This document shows, one piece after another, positions 1-10,509 of a stretch of 64,000 bases of DNA; position 1 is the first letter of the stretch, and every line of letters begins with the position of its first letter. The DNA lies in NCBI GenBank assembly GCA_009192285.1, contig WBVU01000012.1, positions 434,001-498,000 of the forward strand. The letters are read 5' to 3'. The notes below the pieces were generated by a model that was given only the letters and a program-made list of their open reading frames with translations, made no database searches and was not told the DNA's origin. Both the position numbers and the translations under genes were made by a program. The DNA comes from Morchella semilibera (taxonomy: Eukaryota; Ascomycota; Pezizomycetes; Pezizales; Morchellaceae).

Positions 1-1088
1 CCCTACAATTCACTTCCGCGTGAAGAATTATTCATTGTGTAAAGATGTGCGGAAGAGCATGCGGAATCCCAAGACCCCCGGGAAAGAGTTCATTACTCCA
101 CCTTTGGTATATTTCAAGCCTCTTTTTTTCCTTTGCTCTTCGAGAAGCGCAAAAAGTCAAACCAGACAGTCCAAAGCCCTCTAACACACCCTACAGCTTG
201 TGATGAATGGCTTCAATACTCCTCAACCGCCCAAACCTGATGGCACACCCGGACGCCCAGCCTCCGCACGAAATGCTCCTTACCAGCATGTTCCAATCCC
301 TTTTCCCGCCAATTTCTGCACAGCGCACTCCCCTCGCATCGATTCGCCGCATCCTCCTCCTCAACCGTAGACCCGTTTCTGAGGCTGACCCCAAAGACGG
401 CACCACCTCCGAATATGTAATCGACGTGCGTCATTACATTATTAATACCAAGCCTGTTGGAGTCTCACGCCCCATCAGGCGCATCAACGCCGCTGAGCGA
501 GCTCTACGCGCAAAATCCAACGGCGAGAAGAAGAGTAATAAAGGGGCATTGCCTAATTTAGGTAGACTAGAAGATATTGCAGATTACATGCTCGACCCTG
601 CCGTGGGCGGATACACGTCTGAGTCTGAAGTTGAGGAGGATGCTGAGGTTGAAGTGCTTCCGGGGAGCAGTCGCCACACTATCAAGAAGAAGAGAACCCC
701 GAAAGGGCCGCAAAAGAGGGCAGTCAAGCTGTCTGAGATTGGGCCGAGAATGAGACTAGAGATGGTCAAAATCGAGGAAGGTCTGGCAGAAGGGAAGGTT
801 CTTTGGCACGCATACGAGACGAAGACAAAACAGGAGGAACGGGAATTGGAGGAAAGGCACAAGATCAAGAAGGCAGAGCGCGAGCAGAGGAGGGCAATTC
901 AGCAGGAAAACGTTAGAAGAAAGAAAGCGGAAAAGGAGGCGCTCAAAGGAAAGAAGAAAGCAGAAGGCGTGGAAGGAGAAGATGAAGTTAATGATGACGA
1001 TAACGACGAGGAAGAGATGTGGGACGACGATGACTTCGAGGGCGATTATGAGGACGAAAATGAAGAGGATGTAGAGATGGAAGATTAA
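1..1088 (+). CDS. SSF1: SSF1/PPAN (Peter Pan) ribosome-biogenesis factor, 5'-truncated by the window edge
   Basis: Nucleolar Brix-domain protein needed for 27S pre-rRNA processing and 60S assembly. Exon 1 is read from base 2 to 106 and matches the Brix middle (HFRVKNYSLCKDVRKSMRNP, then EFITPPL). A 90-nt intron runs 107-196, and exon 2 opens with LVMNGF, continuing the conserved PPLLVLNGF of the family with matching phase. Downstream come MLLTSMFQSLFPPI, RHYIINTKPVGVSRPIRR, LPNLGRLEDIADYML, EIGPRMRLEMVKIEEG and GKVLWHAY, then a K/E-rich coiled tail and an acidic C-terminus ending at 1088. The reading frame that starts LVMNGF and the frame that carries the rest differ by one base somewhere between about 212 and 270. 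Using an acceptor at 260 would keep frame but delete LVMNGF. The ATG at 207 is internal and not the true start; the real N-terminus lies upstream of the window. Confidence 0.88.
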
Positions 1089-1513
1089 TAATCTTTTCTT
1101 TTCTTTTCTGTATTTTATATTTTTCTGTAGATCAAAATTTCATTGGGTTTATCAAAGTCCCTGTTCTAGGGTGATAAAGACCCTGGTTGTACAAATATCT
1201 TAAACGCCTGGCATCTAGGATTAGGACACTCCCATCCTAGGATTTTAAGTTTTGGCGCATATATGGGCATAGGTAAAAAGATAGAATATCCTAGGTAATT
1301 TATCGAGTTTTTATTACCATATCCGGTTCCCACGCATAATTAAGATGCTATGCGGCGGGGGATACATGGAGAGCAGTATAAAGCAGAAAATTGAATCACC
1401 AAGAGTCACCAAGAGTCACTCATAGGTTATCCTAAGGCTCATCCATAGGGAAGGCCCGCTACAGTTATCATAAGGGCGGCATAACTTACGTTACAAACTT
1501 TGAACACAATCTA
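1089..1513. other. Intergenic, convergent 3' ends
   Basis: Shared 3' region of SSF1 (+) and the F-box gene (-). It opens with a T-rich stretch after the SSF1 stop and holds a short direct repeat (caccaagagt, twice near 1398-1417). No gene seen. Confidence 0.5.
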
Positions 1514-2837
1514 TCAACCCGCCACCCTAACTAGTGACAACCTGTTGGACCCACTCAACAAACTACTACTCTCTGGGGCTCTCCAGAAAATAAACGCCCC
1601 CGATGTGCTCCTGCTGAACGGGGCGCTCTTATTTCCCCTCCAGTAGCCCAATATCATGTTATTCCCTGGAAGCATGATACCCTCATAAACCCATTCCCAG
1701 TCCCTGTAGCGCTTTATAAACTCCAGCTTCTTCCATCCACTGACTGCGGAGAGTGGACCGGGCGGAGATGGAATCGGTGTTATCACTACACCCTTGACAA
1801 CGAAGAGGTCACAGTCCTCTCCGCATCCAAAAAGTGGTGTAGTAGACGTCTCAGCACCTTCTGACCCTGGCTTATTAAACGTCAAATCGACAAGAAAGCC
1901 ATCGGACCTGTCGGAGCGTAAAAACGCTACCCAGAAACCCAAATCAGTAGCTATCCCTGTTGGGAGTGATGGCAGGAGAACAAACTGTAAGCTCCAAACC
2001 ACTTCGTCGGTATATCCCCCTCATCCCCCATCCTTCCCTCCCAAAACCCAGGGAATTCGCCCTTAGTTAATATCGACCTCTGGTGAAACAAGACACTGGA
2101 AGAGCGTGGGTTTATGTGCCATGTGAGAGTCTTTGCAATTGCGTTTAGAACCCTCACATTAGGGGAACCATCATGGCTAATAATCCAGTTTAAATCAGGG
2201 TTATAAGCGGTTTCCCGGAAGCCATCCAGCGAGTCATTGTCCGGCAGGTCTAGCAATGGGGTAAGGAACAAGCTGACGGCGTTCAGCAGCGGGTGCGCAT
2301 CTGCGTGCGAGCTGAAGATGGTGCTTTTACCGCGCAGAGAAAGTAATTGACTAAAGTTTCGCCCATCCACCGGATCGTCCCCGAATCGGAGGTTACCACG
2401 TGCATCTACAGAGTTATCAGCCTTTCAAGCCCCCCACACTAGCAAGGAAACTTTTACTCGCGAACCTGCTAGCATATCCCACAAAACCGCCAATACTTCT
2501 AGTTCTTCCTTCGAATAACCTTTGTAGAACGAAATCTCCTTCATTTGCTTTAACAGAGACCGGCGTTTCTGGTATGTGGCCTTCCAGTCGTAGAAGGTTT
2601 TGTTTATGGGTTCATCATAAAGACTCAGGAACCGATCTCGCCATACGATCTGGTCGCCATGAACAGCATCGTGGAAGGTACTACATGCGAGAACAAAGCT
2701 GCAGAGGTCTTTATCGGAGAGACTGGCCGTTATTAGCTTAAGGAGCTATTCAGAAATAAGCGTTAGCTAACTGAAGATATATTTCGAGCTGGGGCTTAAC
2801 AGACTTCAACTGGAAATTCGACAATTGCCATAGTCAT
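1514..2837 (-). CDS. F-box protein with a C-terminal fungal F-box-associated region
   Basis: Probable SCF ubiquitin-ligase substrate receptor. Exon 1 (2837-2805) encodes MTMAIVEFPVE. After an intron with a GCTAAC branch site and TAG acceptor, exon 2 (2745-2466) gives LLKLITASLSDKDLCSFVLA, a good F-box, followed by VWRDRFLSLYDEP. A third exon starts at 2405 (ARGNLRFGDDPVDGRNFSQL) and the last exon carries VVWSLQFVLLPSLPTGIATD, FWVAFLRSDRSDGFLVDL and EGIMLPGNNMILGYWRG...FIFW, a tail I recall from many fungal F-box proteins. The stop is at 1514. The exon 3/exon 4 junction (about 2010-2100) is not resolved: the candidate splice (GTGTCT donor) is weak. Length about 400 aa is normal. The target is unknown. 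It could alternatively be a decaying gene, but codon continuity over four exons argues for a real one. Confidence 0.65.
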
Positions 2838-4698
2838 TTTTCAGTGCTTGTATATGTATATACAGTCTTGAGGTGATATCTGAGTTGATGCGGGGGTTTT
2901 GGTGGGAGTTAGTGGAGAGTTTCAAAATAGGGCAACATCACTGGGCGTAGGCCAGTGTATATATTCCATAGCTGAGGTGGCAAGCCCTCCGGGTGGAATG
3001 TTCAGGGCTATTCCAAGCCTGGGAAGCGTAACTTGGGGTCCAGGTTCACGGAGTCAGTGATTGGGTGATGTTATGTAGATCACTGATGCCCTAGCTCGAA
3101 GGGATATCAAAATTTGGAGTAGTGGTGTACCTGCTACATGTACCCGGGGTACATGTACAAGTTAAGGATCTAAATTAAGCCTTCCACTACATGTGAGTAG
3201 AAATACATTTTTACATGGGGCTCCCTCTAAGTTATGGAAGTAAGAGTCATATTATAAAGTCATGGCACTGCTGCCGGCGGCCCGCCTGAAAACCGTAACA
3301 TACTTACTGGGTTCAATATTAAAACATTTTATCCATTATAATCTATTGCGTCACTCAGTCGAGAATGGAATTCAACCATGGGATCCCATGGCGGAACAGT
3401 TGTGTGGTTCCTCCTCGCAATCTTGGAGTTCGGAGACCATTCTCTCGATAACCCGCTACAGAACCCGAGCGTCCCGAATGTAGGTACATGTAGTTCGAGG
3501 GGGGGGTGTACTTACATGTATGCAGCCCCATACAATCTGCAGGGGGCCGTGGTATGCATTTGTCATATTGCCCAGGTACCTACATGTACATGTACATACT
3601 ACTCTACTCTACACGCATGTGTGCTCACAAGGATCATCGAGAAGCGCATATTTGGCGAATTGCTTAAACTGACTTCATAGTGATCAACATTTTAGTAAAA
3701 CGGAGCCTTTGTTCAGTTATTGTGCAGCCGCTACATTAGTATTGACGGCTAAATTGGGACGTATTCAACCATGAGGTGGGTTTTATAGTTATTGGAAACA
3801 TGGTAATTACATGTAGAGATGTGAAACATTTGCGGGGTGTGGGCTCGATAATGCTTGCCTTCCCTGGCCATGCAATGTGCTTACATGTATGTGCTATCCG
3901 CAGAATCTACATTCTATCTTGATTTTACGGTTTTCACGCCTACGCCCTCTTTAAGCTGTTTGATAAGTTATTACTAACTTCTCTAACTCTGTCGCCTCTC
4001 TTTAACATTCATTGTTATAACCTTCCTGTTACTGAGCGGATGCTTATGTGGTAAGGCTGCCGCCGAGTGAGAATCTGTGATTGCCGCATATATACATATA
4101 GTCACACTTATGCGAACGCAGTGTTGTGCATATCTTCCACCTACAATGCAACTACATAAATACATGTAGTTGCTCTTTGTGCTCTCTTGTATTTATTATT
4201 AGCGGGACAATGTCTGCGTTGACTAATGATGAGTGTTTAATTTACCTATAAAGGGATCCTGCTTCTCATAGCTACTACATACTATCCGATCATACAATAC
4301 AGCTCTTTGTCTCTTTCGGTCAAGACATGAATTGTTTATGAAGCTCGAGCTCATGAATGGAATGTTGGGGCCATACATGCGTTGCAGCTGTAAGATGGTG
4401 TTTATCAGAGTATGTAGTAGGTAAATATGTAGCTGTTCGCACGTACTCTACCAGCACAGCTTCAGTACAGACTTATTGACAGAGATGGATCGGATCTGAA
4501 ACCAAAATATAGAGACAAGAATTTACAAGCGGTAGGGAAGCTTCAGAGTCACAGACCTCAACCTCGGGTGTGATGATTAGATAAGACAACACGTCCATCC
4601 ATCCCAGGCCTCGGCTCTGCTACTCAACTCACATTACAACGCCAACAACCTAAACCCGCGATCTCAACCACCACGAAAGCCCGCGAACCTCCACGCCC
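2838..4698. other. Divergent intergenic region rich in TACATGTA palindromes
   Basis: Promoter side of both the F-box gene (-) and PEX10 (+). It contains nine of the 27 TACATGTA copies in the window (3135, 3150, 3485, 3513, 3581, 3587, 3808, 3882, 4161), two of which form a larger near-palindrome at 3135-3157. Short ORFs here show no family resemblance. No gene seen. Confidence 0.5.
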
Positions 4699-5999
4699 AT
4701 GACCACCGAGACAGCAGCCTCCGGGGCCGTAGCCATCACTGCCAATGGCTCATCAGATCCCACCGGATCCTCATCGTCCTCAGAATCAGCGTTCAACTTC
4801 CCCTTTGCAGCTGCACCAGACATAAGTAACGCCCCCTCCAGAGCGCCTTTGCTCTGTATGATCTCTAACAACCCATAGTCCGGTCAAACCAGAAGGATGC
4901 CTACTACCAGGGTGTACTCCTCGAACAAATCTCTACAATCCTCCGCAAAATCTACGGTTCGTGATGCCTCCTTTCAATGTGCGCGTGCGAGGCTCGCCCT
5001 CTCCTCAGCCCAGCTTACAATCGACCAAAAACAGGAGCCCGGATCCTCCACAAATACGCGCTTGAGACTAAAACCCTCGCCGATATCCTCTACTTGACGC
5101 TCACAACACTCCGTGGCGCGCGAACCCTCGGTGAGGAATACTGCGACATCCTCCATGTCGAGTCCAAAACGCTCCATCTCCCGGGCATCAAGCGTCGTGC
5201 CGGCTTCATCCTAACCACCATCCTCGTACCCTATTTCCTCACGAAAGCGCTACCCGCGCTTCCGCTCGCGCATACGACAGAAGCTCCAACGAGCAACGAT
5301 GCAGGGGAACGCTGGCAAACCGGGCCAGGACTCGGCAGGGATGAAGGTGAAGAAGTATCTATTAGAAAACTTGGATACCCTTACGTCCACAGAGAGCCTT
5401 CTTGCGGTGCACTTGGGAATGTTTTACTTTACGGGAGCTTATTACCATCTCTCGAAGCGCATCTGGGGATTGAGGTACATATTCACGAAGCGACTGGCGC
5501 CGCATGAGCAGCGGGTTGGGTATGAGGTATTGGGGTTACTGTTGCTGGCGCAGTTGGCGACGCAGGGGTACTTTCATATCTCGAGTACGTTTACGCATAC
5601 GGCGGCTGTCACGACGGACGATGAGGCGGTCGATATCGTTGCGACGAGCGGTGTACTCAGTAGTTCGGATTCGCATGTTCAGGATGCGGGGAAAGCGACG
5701 TATGATCTGGACGATGACAAGACGATGCCGCTTCATGAGCGGGGAGATGGGAAGGAAGTGTACACTGTGTCTGGAGAATATGAAGGACCCGACGGCGACG
5801 GGGTGCGGGCATGTGTTTTGTTGGAGCTGTATCAGCGAGTGGTGCCGTAGCAAGGTTTGTAAACCCCAACCCCCCATTCCTCTCTCTTTTTAAATAGGCT
5901 ATGGCAGTGGAATCTTAACTAACGAACTCAATTCAGCCCGAATGTCCACTTTGCCGACAGTCTGCGCTTGTGCAGCACCTATTGCCGCTGAGGTGCTAG
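4699..5999 (+). CDS. PEX10: Peroxin-10, peroxisomal membrane RING E3 ligase (frame disrupted)
   Basis: PEX10 works with PEX2 and PEX12 in the peroxisomal membrane to ubiquitinate PEX5. Four exons: 4699-4825, 4879-4956, 5035-5854, 5937-5999. The start MTTETAASGA is the only in-frame ATG. Family blocks in order are APDIIRSNQKDAYYQGVLLEQ across intron 1, KIYGARILHKYALETKTLAD across intron 2, ARTLGEEYCDILHVESK, the membrane segment FILTTILVPYFLTKA, YFTGAYYHLSKRIWGLRYIF, and the C3HC4 RING CTLCLENMKDPT...GHVFCWSCISEWC, completed in exon 4 by PECPLCRQ. Exon length sums to 1088 nt, two more than a multiple of three: a +1 shift falls near 5256-5263 and another near 5740-5755. For the second, a 40-nt (5700-5739) or 151-nt (5589-5739) intron in the variable linker would also restore frame; for the first, a 55-nt intron (5226-5280) would delete conserved sequence. 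Confidence 0.85.
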
Positions 6000-7231
6000 T
6001 TGTCTCAACTTGTTTGTTACCTGCCCTGTGGTTGTGAGCTTGACTTTTTTAAATTTCATGTTTCTTTTTGTTTCTTTTTCTTTCCTCTGAGCATTACGGG
6101 CAGTTGCGTTGTTATTTATATCATGATTCATATACATACATTGTGCATTGATGGCCGAGTGGGATTATTAATAGACTAGACCCATAGGCTGTTTTATCGT
6201 GTTGTTTACGGGACTAAGGAGAAGTGCGTGTGTGTGTGTGTGTTAATCAGGATGAGCTAGGGATGTATGTGGTGATGTGGTGATGTGGTGAAATCAGGAG
6301 GTTTGGCTTTGGTCTACCGTGAGTAGGCTAGGAAGGATGCTACGCAATACATCAGTACTTTCCAGCATAGGCCGTGTTGTGGCTAGCGACGAGGTTGGAT
6401 TACACCTTCTACACCTTCTATGGTTGGGGACACCTGTAACCGGAGCATTTGCGATGATTTTAGGCCGAGGTTCTCCACCACAACAAAAGATAGGATTCAT
6501 CTGGCTCTATTAAGTTGTAGAGGAGAAGCAGTTCTATCATCCAATAGAGGGAGAAGTGATTTAGGATGTGGTTGGGGAGAGTCATTAGCGGTTGAAGTTG
6601 ACTCTCGAAAGTGGTCCAACCATACACCTTCTTCATCCTCTAGGAACATAACCTGACCTGGACCTCCTCTCTTTGTTGTAATCCAACTCTCTTTTTTTAT
6701 TTGACGGGCTACAATACCGTGCTCTGTTACATGCAGGCGGGTCACTTCTCGTTCTGCTTCAACACCTCGCACAGTCTTGGCGTCGAGTGATGCGCTATGA
6801 TGTCACAAAACGACACAAGCTCAGCGTCGATACAGTCGAATCTCCCTATAAGGGTACCCGTTATAAGAATAATCGCCCTGTAAGGGTAAGTGCCCCTTAA
6901 GGGTACCAATCTTTGGCCCCGACGTACCCTTATAGAGAGATTCAACTGTACACACATAAACTTCTTCGATCCAGCAAGTCTAAATCTTCTAATAACCAAA
7001 TACGTGTTTAGATACATACAGATAATAATAACCACATGCCAAACCACAAGGTCGAAGCACGTAGAAGAAGCAATAATACAAAAGAACATAGTAATAAAAA
7101 AAAACCCCACCCCCGAAACAAAAGTTTATAAATTTCTAACCTTTCCTAGGTCGACCCATCCCTTTTTCCAAAAAGCTTGTGATCCCTCTGACCAAACCCC
7201 GGACTCCCCACACCGACCATGACCACGACCG
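6000..7231. other. Convergent intergenic region with one small TA-flanked element
   Basis: Lies between the 3' ends of PEX10 (+) and GCD1 (-). It contains a GT microsatellite (about 6226-6244), a gatgtggt tandem (about 6262-6290), and the MITE at 6833-6948. A 91-aa minus-strand ORF at 6497-6772 has no clear family. No gene called. Confidence 0.5.
6833..6948. mobile_element. MITE-like element, 116 bp, TA duplication
   Basis: Left end CAGTCGAATCTCCCTATAAG and the right end read in reverse, CAGTTGAATCTCTCTATAAG, match at about 18 of 20 and extend to GGTAC on both sides. TA lies directly outside both ends (6831-6832 and 6949-6950). The CAGT-type inverted ends with TA duplication are those of Tc1/mariner/pogo-type elements. 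No transposase inside, so it is non-autonomous. Confidence 0.8.
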
Positions 7232-9274
7232 TCATGAATCAGCTGTGCTCTCGGTGGCCTTCACAATCTCGGCAGCCCCCACAATGTCGACCGCTTTCGC
7301 CGCGGCAACCTTAGCAGGTGCGGGTGTTGCAATTGATGTAGGGGGAGGTGGTACGGGCGCGGCGGGTCTTACTTCGAGCTCTGTGGGTGGTGCCTTCCCC
7401 TTCGCGGGCACCTCCCCGTCCTGCTCGTCCTCCTCCTCTTCCTCGTCCTGCTCGTCCTCCTCCTCCTCATCATCGTCCCCTGAATCGGCAGCTAAGGCCT
7501 TTGGTTCACTGCTGTCATACTCCTCCTCGTCGTCGTACTCACCGTCTGAGCCAAGGCCGGACGCATCGGATGCGTAGTTCCCGTCGAGTCCAGTGAATGC
7601 AACAAATCGCTCGTTTTTGGCCTCCGCTGTTCACAGGAAGCAGTGCGGTCAGTCTCTGGTTTGCCACCTCCGACAGGGAAGCGTCCAACTTACCACCCTC
7701 CTCGACGACATATCCCTCTGCGACTTCGCAGTCCTTGAGGTTTGACTTAACACCGATGATGGCTTTTCGTCCGATCGTGCAACCCTCTAGTTTGGCCCCT
7801 TCACCGACACTCGCACCGTCCATGAGGACACACCCTGTCAGGCGCACGTTCTTACCAATACTTACACTACTACCCAGAACTGAGCGCTTGATGAGGGATC
7901 TCTCTCCAATAGACACCCTATCCGCGATTAGACAATCGAAGCTCGTGACCTTCGCCTTCGGGTCGATAGACGATGACGGATCAACCTTGATCATTGTCGA
8001 TGGAACAGTTGGGTCCGACTTCGCCAGATACAGCGATGTGAAAAGATATAGATGCACTGTATCTACTCTTCTTGTGAAGCCTGTCGCCGGCGATGGTAGG
8101 TAGGCTGTAATCGTCGGGATTTTGACCTCGCTCCTCTTCCCCTGCGCCCCTGCTGCCGAAATTGCGGCCGCCTCCTCGGAGGTCGCAGGAACCCTGGACG
8201 CAAAGATCCGCTCAGCATCGCTCATCTTATTTGAGAAGCTCCGTCTTCTCGTGGAGCTCATCGCGCCAACCTGGTATCGCTCGCCGCTACCATCCTCACT
8301 GTCGTCATCGCCGCCCTCTGCGCTCCCCTCCAGAATCTCCAGCAGCCCGAGTTTCCGCGCCAGCCGCTGGTTCTGCCAGCACGCCTTTGACCACCACGGC
8401 AGCACGTCCTCCCTGATGGAGTTGAGCTTTGGGTTCCGATCGATAAACTTCAGCACCCAGTACGGGAAGAAGTAGATGCCACTATCCCTTCTCGTCGCCA
8501 GCAGCTGCAAATTCGGATGCTTCCCCAGCAACCCGTCCCTCAGCTGTATATTCGCGTTTTCCCCACCACCCTTCAACGAGTCCCCCGGCAGTGTAAACAG
8601 CAATTGTGCCAGCCCTTCACGCTCCTCCCCCACCGCCAAAAAGTCTGTCTCCTGCCCCTTCACCGCCCCGTCCCCCCTCGTCTCGTACCATATCCCTAGC
8701 GCCCCCCTCCGTCCTTCGTCCCCATCGCCGCCCTTCTGGCTCCGCCGCGAGCGTAGTCCCATATCCCCGTCGAAACCCGCCTGCTCAACCATCCATATCT
8801 GCGCAACCTCCTGCGCGTCCAGATTCGTAACCAGGTCGCAGGGCAGCACCGCGAAGTCGCCCTTGATCCAGCCGCGCCGGAAGGCGGTGCGTAGGACGTC
8901 GGCAGTGCCGTGATTGTCATTGAGGGAGGAGGCAGGCTCGACTTGGATGTATATGGATGACTTTTGCATGCGGTGGGAACGCATGTAGGATTGGATTGCG
9001 GGGTGGTGCTCGGTCAGGGTCAGGATTAAGATTGCTTGTTACAGAGCATCAGATATCACAACCTATTTACCACCCCGCCCATACACGAAACAGAAGACAT
9101 ACACTCAAAACCGGCCTTCTCACACCACTCCAGCGGATAGTGCAGCATCGGCTTGTTCGCAATCGGCAGCAGCGCCTTCGGCAGGTCCTCGGCGCCCGTG
9201 AACGGGTATAGGGAGGTGCCGGGACCACAAAGGATCACGGCCTGGAAGCCGATAGATGGGTGTGCTGAGGGCAT
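7232..9274 (-). CDS. GCD1: Translation initiation factor eIF2B subunit gamma
   Basis: Catalytic-module subunit of the eIF2B guanine-nucleotide exchange factor, cytosolic. Exons 9274-9103, 9034-7694 and 7626-7232 sum to 1908 nt (635 aa) and close in frame; introns begin GTATGT and GTAAGT. The N-terminus has the nucleotidyltransferase-like signature FQAVILCGPGTSLYPF and LPKALLPIANKPMLHYPLEW, then SILILTLTEHHPAIQSYM and VEPASSLNDNHGTADVLR. The middle has NLQLLATRRDSGIYFFPYWV. The C-terminal half is the left-handed beta-helix region (VTSFDCLIADRVSIGERSLI, LTGCVLMDGASVGEGAKLEG), then EEGAEAKNERFVAFTGLDGN across intron 2. A long D/E-rich tail (about 7345-7535) precedes a P/A-rich end. The ATG at 9274 is the first in frame. 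The 3' neighbour PEX10 is convergent. Confidence 0.92.
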
Positions 9275-10509
9275 TTTGGGACTTGAGTTGGTTGTAATTG
9301 GTGGTATCGGAGAGTCACTTCTGGACCTCAGTCTCCTTCCCCGCTCCTTCCCCGTTTTTTGAAATTTCGGCACCAGGATCTGCTAAGCAACCAGGTTACA
9401 CAAGTAGAAAAGTGTTTAACTCTTAGGCTTTGGAGATGCCATCACTAACAACTACCCCCCTTCTTCGAAAACCAGGCACTGAAGTCACCACTTTATTCTC
9501 TCTCCTCTTCTTTCTCTCTTTCGTCTCTTTCATTTTTTAAATCCGGATATATTAGGTCAGGACTAAGCGTCTTTTCTATCCTCCTTCCTTCCTCTGTAGT
9601 GGTTAATAGAGGGATTTCTTTGTGTATTATTTATATTAGGCAGGCAGTTTCCTTTGTTTAGGATGGGGATAGGTTTTGTTTATATCATAGGGGGTTCCTG
9701 CACGCAATATTCTTGTACCTAGAAACAAACGAAGAAAGAGTCACTTCTGATGGAGTAGTGGTGGGGCGGTTGGAACGGAGACGGGAGGGTAATCATTGGA
9801 TTGTGGCTTACCCGGTCCGGGCCTGGTGAGCGGTGGGTGATAGTTGGTGATTGAGGCCAATGGTTTATAAGGCTTGGTTGGGTCCGTGGGGTATCGCTTA
9901 CCCCCCAATAGAGAAGTTGGATGCCAACAACTCCTAGGCTATAGAAAAGCCACCAGCTACTAAACTAGCTACAAAAGAGAACGCAGCAGGTTCAGGTGCA
10001 CGCAAGTTTTCTGGAATAAACTCGGCCGTTGTGGGTGTGGAGTTGGGGCTATTCCTACGGATACGGTACGAGAGGCCTGAAGATGATACACACTACCTAC
10101 TACAGCTCTTGACCTTTTAGAGAGATTTGGACTGTCGGGCGTCATAGTAGGCTGCTCGCGTGTGTTAAAAAGCTATCTAGATACATGCTCGGCCTTCCAA
10201 CCAGAGAAAAAGAAATAAAGAAATAAACACAGCACAGCACCCGGTTCTATTCTCCGGCCTGTGGTTTATAGAGTCGAGTTGTAAGACATGCCCATCACTG
10301 TAAACACTGTTCTTGTAATTAAGCTCCTCTAGCTATAGTAAGATTAAACAAAAGTATCTCGGGCTGCGCTAAAGAGCTATCTATCCTATGTACCTCGGCC
10401 AGAGCAGGAGGACTGGTAATCTATGAAACCAAGAACTATACCAGAGCACATGAGAAAAAGCAGGCCCCCCACTGCTTGGGTGAACATAAAGTAATCATGA
10501 GTGAGTTCT
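9275..10509. other. Intergenic, no gene seen
   Basis: Upstream of GCD1 and downstream of HEL2, both on the minus strand. It has CT-rich stretches just above the GCD1 start (about 9440-9540), as is common near fungal promoters. No ORF with family resemblance. Confidence 0.5.

Noticed and set aside
207-209. ATG at 207 as the start of a separate 293-aa gene
   Set aside because: Upstream bases 2-106 and 197-220 carry more of the SSF1 family sequence, so this ATG is internal.
6497-6772. 91-aa minus-strand ORF with a coding-like look
   Set aside because: Some charged, protein-like sequence, but no family match from memory and no start or exon structure; could be a gene relic.
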